Shown: piece after piece, positions 6,666-15,171 of the stretch
Position numbering within the stretch: the stretch's first letter is position 1
Layout of the letters: every line of letters starts with the position of its first letter
Assembly: GCA_001303665.1 (NCBI GenBank)
Contig: LJUF01000024.1
Location: forward strand, 1-19,507
Origin: Phycisphaerae bacterium SM23_33
GTDB taxonomy: Bacteria > Planctomycetota > Phycisphaerae > SM23-33
DNA: 19,507 bases
Direction: 5' to 3'
The notes under the pieces: generated by a model
Databases searched by the model: none
Seen by the model: the letters and a program-made list of their open reading frames with translations, nothing else
What the model was told of the DNA's origin: nothing
Made by a program: the position numbers and the translations under genes

Positions 6666-7283
6666 CTACGGGCCCTCCTTCGCAGCCGCCGCGAGCTTCT
6701 CGCGGACCGCGGCCAGGGTGTCATTGATCGTATTGACCACGCCGGTGGTCGAATACGTCGCCCCGGTGCGGGTGTTGACCTGGTTGCCCTCGGCCGGGGC
6801 GGCCTCGGCGACCGGCTCCAGCGGCCTGGCGGCGTCCTTGTCCTCGAACTGCTTCATGAAGAGGGCGTCCTTCTCGATGACGTCGCCGATGCCTTCGGTC
6901 TCCAGCGACGTGATGACGCGGTAGCCCTTGAGCTGCTTGACCTGCTCGTCCACCCCGATCACCAGCAGCAGCGTGTCGTAGCCCTTGCCCTCGGCCTCGA
7001 TCCCCCAGCCGACGCGCCGGCCGTCCCGCAGGGCCGGATAACAGCGGACCTTGCGGTCGCGGCCTTCGATCTGGACGGCCAGGACGGTCGGCTCAGCCGT
7101 GGTCGTGCCCGGGCCGAACATCTCCACCAGCCGGCGGGCGATGAAGTCCTTGACGTTCTGCTCGAACTTCGGCCGGGTGAACCTCTCCACGCCGGCCAGC
7201 GCCGCCCCGAAACACACCGACAGCATCAGCACCAGCCAGGCCTGGCCCAGGTACTGCAGCAGTCCCGGTTTCTTTTCGCTCAT
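6666..7283 (-). CDS. rnfG: Rnf complex subunit G, covalent-FMN protein
   Basis: RnfG is a membrane-anchored subunit with a periplasmic FMN-binding domain; ApbE links FMN to a threonine. The 205-residue protein has one transmembrane helix (about 13-33), the FMN-domain signature VITSLETEGIGDVI (123-136) and the flavinylation site NTRTGATYST, with Thr176 the predicted acceptor. The described consensus is Dxx(s/t)gAT; here the first position is Asn170. The ATG at 7283 was chosen because MSEKKPGLLQ resembles family starts. A GTG at 7307 would add eight residues translated from the 9-bp repeat upstream, which is unlikely. Confidence 0.93.
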   Translation of the reverse strand: MSEKKPGLLQYLGQAWLVLMLSVCFGAALAGVERFTRPKFEQNVKDFIARRLVEMFGPGTTTAEPTVLAVQIEGRDRKVRCYPALRDGRRVGWGIEAEGKGYDTLLLVIGVDEQVKQLKGYRVITSLETEGIGDVIEKDALFMKQFEDKDAARPLEPVAEAAPAEGNQVNTRTGATYSTTGVVNTINDTLAAVREKLAAAAKEGP

Positions 7284-7290
7284 GGCGGAG

Positions 7291-7326
7291 AAGTCCACGA
7301 AGTCCACGAATTACACGGACATTCAT
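7291..7326. repeat. 9-bp tandem repeat between rnfD and rnfG
   Basis: On the plus strand, AAGTCCACG (7291-7299), AAGTCCACG (7300-7308), AATTACACG (7309-7317) and GACATTCAT (7318-7326) form four 9-base units, the first two identical. Read on the coding strand this is a GTGGACTTC-type periodic stretch filling the whole gap between rnfD and rnfG. I recall similar periodic intergenic sequences in planctomycete genomes, but this cannot be confirmed here. Confidence 0.55.
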
Positions 7327-8364
7327 TCATGCCGGTTTGGGTCTCGGCACCGGGCCGCCCACCGGGCGCGGCACCGTCCAGCGGTCGATCAGCGGCACGG
7401 CCATGTTCATCACCAGCACGGCGTACATCACGCCTTCGGGGGCCTTGGCAAACAGCCGGATCAGCATCACCAGCAGCCCCACGCCGGCGCCGAAGATCCA
7501 CAGCCCGCGCCGGCTCAGCGGGCTGGTGGCCGGGTCGGTGGCGATGAAGAACGCCCCGAACAGCATGGCCCCGGCCAGCAGGTGATGCGCGGCCGTGAAG
7601 GGGGCGTCGGGCCTGACCAGTTGGTTGATTTCGGCCACGACCGCGGCCGTGGCCAGCATGGCCAGCGGGATTCGCCAGTTGGCGGCCCGGCGGCAGATCA
7701 GGTACAGCCCGCCCAAGACACAGGCCACGGCGCTGGTCTCGCCCACCGAGCCGTTGACCGTGCCGACGGCCAGGTCCCTGAGGGAAAAGACGATGCCGGA
7801 CTTTGCCGCCGCCAGGGGCGTGGCCGTGGTGACGACCGCCACGGCCTCGCCGCCCAGCCGGGTGGCGGCCTGGACGGCCCCGGGCGGGCCCTGGCCGTCC
7901 AGGAGGTAGTTGACCATCTGGCCGGCAAAGCAGGCCTGAAGGAACGCCCGCCCGGCCATGGCTGGGTTGAAGATATTCGTGCCCAGCCCGCCGAAGAACA
8001 TCTTGGCGACGATGATGGCCACGCCCGAGCCGATCACGGGCACGTACCACGGCACCGTCCAGGGGATGGACAGGGCCAGGATCAGGCCGGTGACCAGGGC
8101 GGAGCAGTCCCCGATGGTCTGCGGCCGCCGACGCAGCGCCTGCCACAGCCACTCGTACAGCACGCAGCTGCAGGTGCAGGTGGCGATCAGCGCCAGCGCC
8201 CGCCAGCGGAAGACGTACAGCCCCACCACCACCACGGGGATCAGGGCGATCAGCACGTCGATCATCACCGAGCGGGTACTGCGGGCCGAGACAATGTGCG
8301 GCCCGGGCGCCACGCCCAGCAATACTTCGGCGGCCGGTTCCTCTTTTTCGGCAGCCTCTGCCAT
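7327..8364 (-). CDS. rnfD: Rnf complex subunit D, covalent-FMN membrane protein
   Basis: RnfD is a polytopic membrane subunit related to NqrB that carries a covalent FMN and is thought to belong to the ion path. The 345-residue protein has the family features GPHIVSARSTRSVM (21-34), GGLGTNIFNPAMAGRAFL (125-142) and the flavinylation site VVTTATPLA with Thr182 as predicted acceptor, plus about nine hydrophobic segments. The residue expected to be Asp in Dxx(s/t)gAT is Ala176, and the usual Gly is Thr180. The C-terminal EGVMYAVLVMNMAVPLIDRW is typical of the family. It starts 40 bases after the rnfC stop with only a weak ribosome site. Confidence 0.96.
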   Translation of the reverse strand: MAEAAEKEEPAAEVLLGVAPGPHIVSARSTRSVMIDVLIALIPVVVVGLYVFRWRALALIATCTCSCVLYEWLWQALRRRPQTIGDCSALVTGLILALSIPWTVPWYVPVIGSGVAIIVAKMFFGGLGTNIFNPAMAGRAFLQACFAGQMVNYLLDGQGPPGAVQAATRLGGEAVAVVTTATPLAAAKSGIVFSLRDLAVGTVNGSVGETSAVACVLGGLYLICRRAANWRIPLAMLATAAVVAEINQLVRPDAPFTAAHHLLAGAMLFGAFFIATDPATSPLSRRGLWIFGAGVGLLVMLIRLFAKAPEGVMYAVLVMNMAVPLIDRWTVPRPVGGPVPRPKPA

Positions 8365-8404
8365 CTTCGTCTTTGCCTAATGCCTCCCGCCCGGAGCCGG
8401 GCGC

Positions 8405-9766
8405 TTACTCTTTGGGCATCGTCGCCTTTCCCATCCGCATGAGCTGCACCAGGGGTATCCCGGCCGGGCAGACGTAGCCGCAGCAGCCGCACTCGCAGCA
8501 GGCCGTCAGGTAGTACCGCCGCGCCACCTCCCAGTCCTGATGTCGGGCGGCCAAAGCCATCTTGGTGGGCACCAGCCCCAGCGGGCAGACATCCACGCAG
8601 CGCCCGCAGCGGATGCAGGCGGTCTCCTCGGCCGATGCAACCTGCTCGGCCGTCAGCACCACCACGCCGGAGGTGCCCTTGGTCACGGGCACGTCCAGGT
8701 CGGCCAGGGCGAAGCCCATCATCGGCCCGCCGGCGATGACGCGGGCGGCGTCGGCGGTGAGCCCGCCGCAGTATTCGATCAGCTCCGCGTAGCTGGCCCC
8801 GACGGGCACCAGCAGATTCTTCGGCTGCCTGACGCCCTCGCCGGTGACGCTGACGACGCGGTGGGTCAGGGCCCCGCCCCGCAGCACCGCCCTGGCGACG
8901 GCGGCGGCCGTGGCCACGTTCAGCACCACCACGCCCACGTCCAGCGGCAGCCCGCTGGTGGGCACCTCGCGCTTCAGCACGGCCGGGACGAGCTGCCGCT
9001 CCCCGCCCATGGGATACTTGGTCTTGACGGCCGCCACCTCCACGCCGGTGCCATCGGCGGCCCCGCGCATGGCTGCGACGGCGTCGGGCTTGTTGTCCTC
9101 GATGCCGAGGATGATCCGCCCGGCCCCGGCCGCGGCCGCCGCCAGCAGCGCCCCGGCCACGATGGGTGGGGGCGCTTCCAGCATCAGCCGGTGGTCCGAG
9201 GTCAGGTACGGCTCGCACTCGCAGCCGTTGACCAGCAGCGTGTCCACCGGGCGTTTTTCGTTGCGGGTGAGCTTGACGTGGGTGGGAAAGGCCGCCCCGC
9301 CCATGCCCACCAGCCCGCCGCCGCGGACGGCCTGAAGGATCTGCTCGGGGGCGAAACGCTCCAGCCCCCTCGTCGGCCAGTCGCCGCCGTACATCTCCTC
9401 CCACAGGGCCTCGCGGGCCAGGGCCTGCTGCTGGGCGGCGGCGATGGCCACGGCCGCCACGTGCCGCCCGTTGGGGAGCGTCGTCACCGTTGGCGCGGCC
9501 ACCACGCCGTCCACACTGGCGTGCACCGGGGCCGAGACGAACGCCTTGGCCTCGCCCACCACGGCCCCCAGTCGCACCTCGGCCTTGGGCTTGACCGTCG
9601 GCTCGCAGGGCGCGCCGGTGTGCTGGAGCAGGGGGACCAGCACCGCCTTGGGGGTCGGCAGCACCTCAATGCCGGCTGCCGCCGAAATCGCCTTCTTCTG
9701 GTCAGGATGGAGGCCGCGGGCAAAACTGCGGCTGCCGGGGATTCCAGTCTTACTCATAACGGCCAT
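8405..9766 (-). CDS. rnfC: Rnf complex subunit C, NADH/FMN and two [4Fe-4S] clusters
   Basis: RnfC is the soluble subunit where NAD+ is reduced (or NADH oxidised). The 453-residue protein has the N-terminal family region (RGLHPDQKK and a lipoyl-like barrel SAPVHASVDGVVAAP), the glycine-rich FMN/NADH site GGLVGMGGAAFPTHVKL, the NGCECEPYLTSDHRLM segment, a SLBB-type region near VPVGASYAELIEYCGG, and two C-terminal ferredoxin motifs (Cys384/387/390/394 and Cys423/426/429/433). It lacks the long repeated C-terminal tail of E. coli RsxC. ATGs at 9766 and 9757 are both possible starts; the first lies 5 bases after the rseC-like stop. The frame is open upstream to 10096, but the extra part overlaps the previous gene. 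Confidence 0.97.
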   Translation of the reverse strand: MAVMSKTGIPGSRSFARGLHPDQKKAISAAAGIEVLPTPKAVLVPLLQHTGAPCEPTVKPKAEVRLGAVVGEAKAFVSAPVHASVDGVVAAPTVTTLPNGRHVAAVAIAAAQQQALAREALWEEMYGGDWPTRGLERFAPEQILQAVRGGGLVGMGGAAFPTHVKLTRNEKRPVDTLLVNGCECEPYLTSDHRLMLEAPPPIVAGALLAAAAAGAGRIILGIEDNKPDAVAAMRGAADGTGVEVAAVKTKYPMGGERQLVPAVLKREVPTSGLPLDVGVVVLNVATAAAVARAVLRGGALTHRVVSVTGEGVRQPKNLLVPVGASYAELIEYCGGLTADAARVIAGGPMMGFALADLDVPVTKGTSGVVVLTAEQVASAEETACIRCGRCVDVCPLGLVPTKMALAARHQDWEVARRYYLTACCECGCCGYVCPAGIPLVQLMRMGKATMPKE

Positions 9767-9771
9767 AGGCT

Positions 9772-10047
9772 CTATTTGTCTCGCCGCCTGCGGACAAGCG
9801 CCCCGCCAACGGCCGCGGCCAGCAGCGCCGCGGCAAGGGCCGAAACGCCGGCCAGGATGCGGGCCGTCTGCCCCTCCACGACCGCGGCCGCGACAATCGC
9901 CGCCACCAGCGGCGCCAGGAAATACACCACCGCCATGCCCACCAGCCGCCCGCCGGACGCGGCCTGCTCGCCGCCGGCCTCGTCGACCGGGTAACACGAA
10001 GCGTACCGGCGGCAGGAGTGGCAAGATGTTTCGCGACCGCTCTTCAT
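9772..10047 (-). CDS. Short RseC/SoxR-reducing-system-like membrane protein
   Basis: The 91-residue protein has a cysteine motif CHSCRRYASC (C-x2-C-x5-C, residues 9-18), two hydrophobic helices (about 36-57 and 63-84) and a basic end (VRRRRDK). The spacing of cysteines, a polar linker and two helices matches the end of RseC-family proteins, which often sit beside rnf genes and act with Rsx/Rnf in SoxR reduction. The usual N-terminal small domain before the cysteines is absent or short. The ATG at 10047 has no visible ribosome site, so the true start may be upstream in the same frame at a non-ATG codon. It is first in the rnf cluster and its stop is 5 bases before rnfC. Assignment is by pattern and context. 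Confidence 0.6.
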   Translation of the reverse strand: MKSGRETSCHSCRRYASCYPVDEAGGEQAASGGRLVGMAVVYFLAPLVAAIVAAAVVEGQTARILAGVSALAAALLAAAVGGALVRRRRDK

Positions 10048-10214
10048 GGCGTACCGGGGTCCCGTCCGCCCCCACGAGGCAAACGGGATTGGACAAGCTA
10101 CCTCAAGGGCTCACCCGCAGGCAAGCAGATTCCGGGGGCGCGCCGACATCCGTACGTCGTGCGGCTTTTCAGGAGGTTGCGCAGGGAAGGCCGTGTCGCA
10201 TAACATGCTAGGCC

Positions 10215-11384
10215 CTACGCCGCGTGGATTCTGGGGAACTGGCCTTGGGGGTTTCCGGTGACCTCATGCAGCAGCGTCATGAAGATGCACAGGTTCTGGA
10301 ACGTCACCAGCGGCTGGAGGCCGTGGTCGCCGTTGGGGAAGTAGCGGCCTGCGGCCAGCAGCGGCGGGACCTTGGAGAGGATCTCCGGCGCGATCCGGCG
10401 CTCGTTGCCCTGGTTGACGCTCTCCTTTTCCAGCCAGCCCATCAGGATGAAGCCGCCGTGCCGGCGGCGCAGCTCGAACAGGTCGTTGCCGGCCTTGACC
10501 TCGCAGGGGTAGATCGCGTTCACGCCGCACTCGGCCAGCAGGCCCACCAGCTCCATGACGTTGCCGTCGCAGTCGACGGCCACCATTTCCGCGCCGCAGT
10601 CCCGGGCGACGGCGGCGATCTCTTGGTAGGAGGCGGCACAAAGCTGGCGGAAATGCCGCGGGCTGATCAGCATGCCGTGGTTGTAGCACATGTCCTCCCA
10701 GGCCCCGACGATCTCCGGGCGGAGCCGCTCGATCAGCGGGAACAGGTACCTTCGCCGGTACCAGGCGAAGTACTCGATGATCTCGCGGGCCAGGGCCGGA
10801 TCGTCGTAGAGGACCGTGCAGCCGGCCGCCGGCCCCATGAGGCTGCGCAGGCTGCCCCAGGTGCCGCCCACGCCGATCGCCAGCGGCCGGTCGCGGTCGT
10901 CGAAGCGGCGGCATTCCTGCTCGATCCGCTCGGCCGGCCAAGGCTTGCCGGGCATGACGCGCTGGCGATAGAACTCCCACGACGGGCGGTCCCGAACGTC
11001 GTAGACCAGGAACTCCGGCATGGAGTAGGTGATGTCGTTGTCGATGACCTGGCGGGTGACGGCACCGGTCTCCGATTCGATAATCTCAAACTCTGCCTCG
11101 ATCCGCCTTTCTTGCTTGAACCCCTGGGCCGGCTCGGCCGGGAAGAAGTCAAGGCTCATCGGCTGGGTCGTGCCCCAGTAGCGGCACCAGCTTTCGGTCG
11201 AAACGCCGGCCCCCAGCCCGTGGCAGCCGTCCACCCACTCCGGCATGCCGGTTTCCACCAGACGGGCGTGGGTCTTGGCCATCGCCCCCCCGGACATGCC
11301 CGGGGCACCCGGGAAACCGAAGATGGGCACGTAGTCGCATTTCTCGCCGCGGCAGACCGCCCGAAACCGCTCCAGATCGTTCAC
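10215..11384 (-). CDS. Uroporphyrinogen decarboxylase (URO-D)-family protein
   Basis: The 389-residue protein reads like the divergent UroD-fold proteins of planctomycetes, related to methyl-cobamide methyltransferases rather than haem-synthesis HemE. Landmarks are NDLERFRAVCRGEKCDYVPI at the start, EDMCYNHGMLISPRHFR in the middle, AVDCDGNVMELVGLLAECGV, YPCEVKAGNDL, and the closing PNGDHGLQPLVTFQNL. A corrinoid or methyl-transfer role is possible, but the substrate is unknown. The GTG start overlaps the stop of the upstream gene in a GTGA tetramer at 11381-11384, so translation is coupled. It is the last gene of the efflux-pump operon. About 165 bases of non-coding sequence separate it from the rnf cluster; no clear terminator was seen. 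Confidence 0.8.
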   Translation of the reverse strand: MNDLERFRAVCRGEKCDYVPIFGFPGAPGMSGGAMAKTHARLVETGMPEWVDGCHGLGAGVSTESWCRYWGTTQPMSLDFFPAEPAQGFKQERRIEAEFEIIESETGAVTRQVIDNDITYSMPEFLVYDVRDRPSWEFYRQRVMPGKPWPAERIEQECRRFDDRDRPLAIGVGGTWGSLRSLMGPAAGCTVLYDDPALAREIIEYFAWYRRRYLFPLIERLRPEIVGAWEDMCYNHGMLISPRHFRQLCAASYQEIAAVARDCGAEMVAVDCDGNVMELVGLLAECGVNAIYPCEVKAGNDLFELRRRHGGFILMGWLEKESVNQGNERRIAPEILSKVPPLLAAGRYFPNGDHGLQPLVTFQNLCIFMTLLHEVTGNPQGQFPRIHAA

Positions 11385-13471
11385 GGATTCGAGACCTCCA
11401 GGTCCGCGCGGCGGACGCAGAAGCTGTCGTCGCCGGAAAACACCAGGTAGAAGCTCTTCCCGCCCGGGCCGATCCACTTGCTGGGGATGTGCTGGGCCTC
11501 GCCGGGGTCCACGTCCCACGTTTTGGTGTAGAAGACCGTCGTCCAGGGCCCCCAGGGCTGCGGCGCGTCGTAGATGCCGAAGTGGTTCGCCGAGGCCGGC
11601 CGGCCGCGGTCGACGCGCCGGCTGCGCATGGTCATCAGGTACCGCCGCAGCGGGGCGCTGTACGTCACCGCCAAGCGGTTGCAGCCGGCCTTGAAGGAAA
11701 ACACCGCCCCGCGGCTGGCGATGTCCCCGGCCCAGAGGGGCCGGCGTTTGTCGTCGAGCCTGACGAAAAAGTCATACGCGGCCCGGTTGGCGATCTTTCC
11801 GGCCGGAACGCGGGCCAGGATCACCCGGTCGGCGGCCTGGTAGGCGCTGGGTGTGTCCGGCGAGAAGACGTACACGTATTCGTCTCGTGCCCCCGCGTAG
11901 TCGCGGCCGAAGTTCAGGAAGCAGGGATAGCCCAATTCCTTGAATTTCCACTTCGCCCAGGTCCAGGTCTTGCCGCGGTCCTTGGACCAAGCCAATTGAG
12001 ATTCGTTTCCCTCACCGTCAGCGTTGCGGGCCCACATGTACAGCACGCCGTTGACCATGAGCATGCCGGAGGCCTTCTTCCCGCGCGGGCCGTCGCCTTT
12101 CTGCTCGCCGCTGGCCGAGCGGATGTTCATGGCCTTGAAGGCGTCCGGCGGGCCCACGACCTTGGCCAGCCCCAGGCTGAGCTTGGCTTTCACCTTCGGC
12201 GCAAAACCCCAGCCGTCGCCGTAGGCGGTGTACAGGGCGTCGTCATCGCCCCAGGTCATGGGCCAGTTGTCGCTGCCCTCGGCCTTGCGAACGATGCTCG
12301 AAGCCGGCGCCCAGGTGATGGCGGTGATGACCTTGCTGGCCGGATAGGGGGCGGATGCGGCCGGCGAGGGTTTTCCGGCCTTGCCGGCCTGAACCGAAGC
12401 CGCAACAGGCTCAAGGAAGCCCGCCAGCACCTGGTAGTCGGTCTGGCTGCCCCGCTTCCAGGAGTCGCCGGCCCGAGCGGCGACGACGTCGAGGCTGGGA
12501 ATGACGATGATGTGACTGTCGTGCAGGCCCCAGGACCAGAAGGCGTCGCGCGGCAGGCCGGGTATGGCGCCGTCGGCGTTGTTCCACCACAGCAGGCCGT
12601 AGTGGTTCGAGGCCTTGGGGCGGTCGCCGATCCCACCGGCGACGGGCAGGCCTTTGACGGCCGGCGGCGTCCGGCGGACCGCGTCAACGAAGTCCTTCGG
12701 CAGGAGCTGTCTGTTCTGCCAGCGCCCGCCGCGGAGGTAGAGCAGCCCGATCCGGGCCATGGCGTTGACGTTGGCGCTGATGCCCGAGCCGAACTCCCGC
12801 CGCGGTATGCCGTCAAGCTGCTTGGGCCGATACCAGTTGTCGCGCCAGGTCAGGTCCGCGGGGGTGATCCCCAGCGGCGCGAAGACCCGCTCGAACATCA
12901 GCTCCTTCAGGTCCTTCTTGTAAACCAGGCTGATGCACTCGGCCAGCCAGTTGGGGCCGCCGTCGCTGTAACACCACTTGGTTCCGGGCTCGAACAGCAG
13001 CTTGCCGAATCCGCCGGGCTTCTCGAATCCGGCCGTCTGCGTGGCCAGATGAAACAGCGTGACCTTCTCCAGCCAGCCGGTCTTGGCGTTGGCCTCCGGC
13101 GGCACGCCGAGGGTGGGATGATATTTCCGGGCCTGGTCGCCGAGGCTGTTGATCTTCCCGTCGGCCAGCGCCAGGCCCACGGCGGTCACGCCGATGGACT
13201 TGGTGGTGGACTTCAGGTCGTACCTGCGCTTCTGGGGCCCCCAGGCCAGGACCAGCTTGTCGCCGCGGACGATGCAGCCCGACCCGCCGCCCGTCAGGGC
13301 GTAGTCGCGGGCCTGGGCCAGCTTCGCGGCATCCATGCCCGCATCCTCCGGTTTGACGCGAACCCATTCCGGCATGGGCCACACCTCCTCGCCCCGCGCC
13401 GGGCCGCCGACAAGCAGCATGCTGACCCCGGCCGGGATCACCATGGCGAGCGTTCTCAACCGCGGGCTCAC
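11381..13471 (-). CDS. Exported beta-lactamase-like serine hydrolase fused to a DUF4185-like domain
   Basis: The 696-residue protein begins with a signal peptide (about 1-27, PARG then EEVWP). Residues about 35-350 form a class-C-beta-lactamase/esterase-type serine hydrolase: STTK (Ser88-x-x-Lys91) as nucleophile motif, HLATQTAGF, and YSDGGPN (Tyr168) as the second motif, with Asp where many relatives have Asn. From about residue 395 the sequence resembles DUF4185-type beta-propeller domains: DNWPMTWGDDDALYTAYGDG, then SQLAWSKDRGKTWTWAKW, a sialidase-like Asp-box pattern. Action on a cell-envelope or polysaccharide ester is possible but inferred. The GTG start overlaps the upstream stop as GTGA (13468-13471); its own stop overlaps the next start the same way. 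Antibiotic hydrolysis cannot be claimed. Confidence 0.85.
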   Translation of the reverse strand: MSPRLRTLAMVIPAGVSMLLVGGPARGEEVWPMPEWVRVKPEDAGMDAAKLAQARDYALTGGGSGCIVRGDKLVLAWGPQKRRYDLKSTTKSIGVTAVGLALADGKINSLGDQARKYHPTLGVPPEANAKTGWLEKVTLFHLATQTAGFEKPGGFGKLLFEPGTKWCYSDGGPNWLAECISLVYKKDLKELMFERVFAPLGITPADLTWRDNWYRPKQLDGIPRREFGSGISANVNAMARIGLLYLRGGRWQNRQLLPKDFVDAVRRTPPAVKGLPVAGGIGDRPKASNHYGLLWWNNADGAIPGLPRDAFWSWGLHDSHIIVIPSLDVVAARAGDSWKRGSQTDYQVLAGFLEPVAASVQAGKAGKPSPAASAPYPASKVITAITWAPASSIVRKAEGSDNWPMTWGDDDALYTAYGDGWGFAPKVKAKLSLGLAKVVGPPDAFKAMNIRSASGEQKGDGPRGKKASGMLMVNGVLYMWARNADGEGNESQLAWSKDRGKTWTWAKWKFKELGYPCFLNFGRDYAGARDEYVYVFSPDTPSAYQAADRVILARVPAGKIANRAAYDFFVRLDDKRRPLWAGDIASRGAVFSFKAGCNRLAVTYSAPLRRYLMTMRSRRVDRGRPASANHFGIYDAPQPWGPWTTVFYTKTWDVDPGEAQHIPSKWIGPGGKSFYLVFSGDDSFCVRRADLEVSNP

Positions 13472-15171
13472 GGCTGCGCCTCAGGACCTGCCTCGCGGTC
13501 AACGGGTTTTGCCGGGGGCACGATGGGCTCCCAGCGGACGCGGGCGGCCCCCAGCATGGTGCCCGTGGCCACGGCCAGGTCCACCTGGGCCGTCTGGTAT
13601 TCGGCCAGCGCCTGGATCACCGCCAACTGCGCGTCGGCCAGGCGGGTCTGGGCCTCCAGGACTTCGGTGGACGTTCTCAGCCCCAGGTCGAACTGTCGCT
13701 GCTCGGCCTGGTGGACCCGCTCGGCCAGGACGACCCGCTCCCGGCCGGCCAGGATTCGCTGCCAGTTGGCCTGGAGCTGGTCCACGCTGTCCCGGACCTC
13801 CTGGTCGATGAGGCTGCGCCGCAGCTCGCGGGTGGCCAGCCGCTGGATCCGCGTCAGGACCGCCCGGCGCAGCCGGCTGCGGGCGGCCTGGTTGCCCAGC
13901 GGCACCTCCACCTGAAGCCCGAGGAAGTGGTCCTCGAACCTCTTCTCGAACAGCAGGTCGAAGGCGTCGGCGGGGCTGTCTCCCAGGCCGTTCACGCTGT
14001 AGGTGTACCCCAGCGTCACCAGCGGCAGGGGCCGGTTCCGCTCGAAGTTGACGGTGCTGGTGTCCTGGGCGATCTGGAGCTCCAGCTCCAGCAGCTCCAT
14101 TCGATTGGCCAGCCCCAGGCCGACCAGGCGCCCGGCGTCCAGCTTGTACCGGGCGACGCTGGGCGGGGTGGCCGGCAGGAGGACCGTGGGGGTTTCCATC
14201 CCCAGGCCCGGCTTCTGGAGGACGCGCTTGAGTTCGCGCTGGCGGCGGCGGAGGGCGTTTTCGGCGACGATGATGGCCTCCAGGCGCTCGGCCACGCCGA
14301 GCTGGGCCCGCAGGATCTCCACCTCGGGCTTGGTCCCGGCGGCCACCTGGCGGCGGGCGCGATTCAACTGGGCCTCGGCCAGGGCGTGCTCCTGCTTGCG
14401 CACCTCCAGCTCCTGCCGGGCGGCGTACAGCCGCCAGTACACCCGATCCACCGCCGAGAGCACGCGGATGACCTCCAGCTTGGCCAGGGCGCTGGACTTC
14501 TGCCGTTCCCAGCGGGCGATGCGGATGGCGTGGGTGTTGTGCCGCAGCCCGGCGTCGCGCAGCAGCGGCTGAGTGATCGACAGGCCCAGGTCGGCCGCGT
14601 AGGATGGATTCAGCGCCGAGCCGGCAACGTTCGTCTTGTATCGGTTCGCTTCCAGAGAGGCCTCGACCGTCCCCCCCGTGCGCAGCGGAACCCGCACGCC
14701 CGGGGTGACCTCGAAACTGTCGCTCTTGAAGCCGCTGGAACCGATGCCCGCCGGGGCGTCGGTCTTGGAATAGGCCGCGGTCGCGAAGAACAGCGACTCG
14801 AACTGGGCCTCGGCCTCGGTGATGCTCTGGGCGGCGATGGTGGGGTTCAGCAGCTGCACCTTCAGGTCCAGGTTGCCCTCCAGGGCCAGTGCGCGGCATT
14901 CCTCCAGGGTGAGCTTCAGCTCTTTGGCCGGGGCGTCGGCGGCCGGCTGAGTGGTCGCCTCCCGGGAGGTCGGCTCGCCCGAGGAAGGTCCCGTTTCCGG
15001 GGCCGACATGGCCTCCAGGTTGAGCGTCTCGATCATCTGAAGCCGCTCCGGCGGGGCCTGGTAATCCATGAAGTCCCAGCCGCGGAAGATGTCGCAGCCT
15101 GTCAGCAGAAAGCACGAGGCCGCCAGCAGGGCGGCCAGCCGACGGCACGGGCAGCCAGGATGTTTATTCAT
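13468..15171 (-). CDS. TolC-like outer-membrane efflux lipoprotein
   Basis: The 567-residue protein has a lipoprotein signal with lipobox LLTGC (Cys26) and two long TolC-type repeats rich in helical coiled-coil, e.g. LALEGNLDLKVQLLNPTIAA, ALAEAQLNRARRQVAAGTKP, LDAGRLVGLGLANRMELLEL and AEQRQFDLGLRTSTEVLEAQ. This fits the OEP family of outer-membrane channels. A proline/threonine-rich linker (about 45-70) follows the lipid anchor. The ATG at 15171 lies inside the permease stop region (ATGAATAA, 8-base overlap). An upstream in-frame start at 15195 would precede the signal and was rejected. It should form the exit duct for the macA/macB-type genes upstream in the operon. The transported compound is unknown. 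Confidence 0.92.
   Translation of the reverse strand: MNKHPGCPCRRLAALLAASCFLLTGCDIFRGWDFMDYQAPPERLQMIETLNLEAMSAPETGPSSGEPTSREATTQPAADAPAKELKLTLEECRALALEGNLDLKVQLLNPTIAAQSITEAEAQFESLFFATAAYSKTDAPAGIGSSGFKSDSFEVTPGVRVPLRTGGTVEASLEANRYKTNVAGSALNPSYAADLGLSITQPLLRDAGLRHNTHAIRIARWERQKSSALAKLEVIRVLSAVDRVYWRLYAARQELEVRKQEHALAEAQLNRARRQVAAGTKPEVEILRAQLGVAERLEAIIVAENALRRRQRELKRVLQKPGLGMETPTVLLPATPPSVARYKLDAGRLVGLGLANRMELLELELQIAQDTSTVNFERNRPLPLVTLGYTYSVNGLGDSPADAFDLLFEKRFEDHFLGLQVEVPLGNQAARSRLRRAVLTRIQRLATRELRRSLIDQEVRDSVDQLQANWQRILAGRERVVLAERVHQAEQRQFDLGLRTSTEVLEAQTRLADAQLAVIQALAEYQTAQVDLAVATGTMLGAARVRWEPIVPPAKPVDREAGPEAQP

Noticed and set aside
8265..9404. A minus-strand open frame overlapping rnfC in another frame
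   Set aside because: The rnfC frame carries all conserved cysteine and FMN motifs. This one is an arginine/glycine-rich shadow.
10048..10214. Possible structured RNA or riboswitch ahead of the rnf cluster
   Set aside because: A few short inverted repeats are present, but no known RNA consensus (SRP, 6S, RNase P, cobalamin or molybdenum-cofactor type) could be matched by eye.
11489..13915. A plus-strand open frame of about 800 codons
   Set aside because: It lies opposite the serine hydrolase and TolC-like genes, shows no family motifs, and has the composition expected of an antisense frame in GC-rich DNA.
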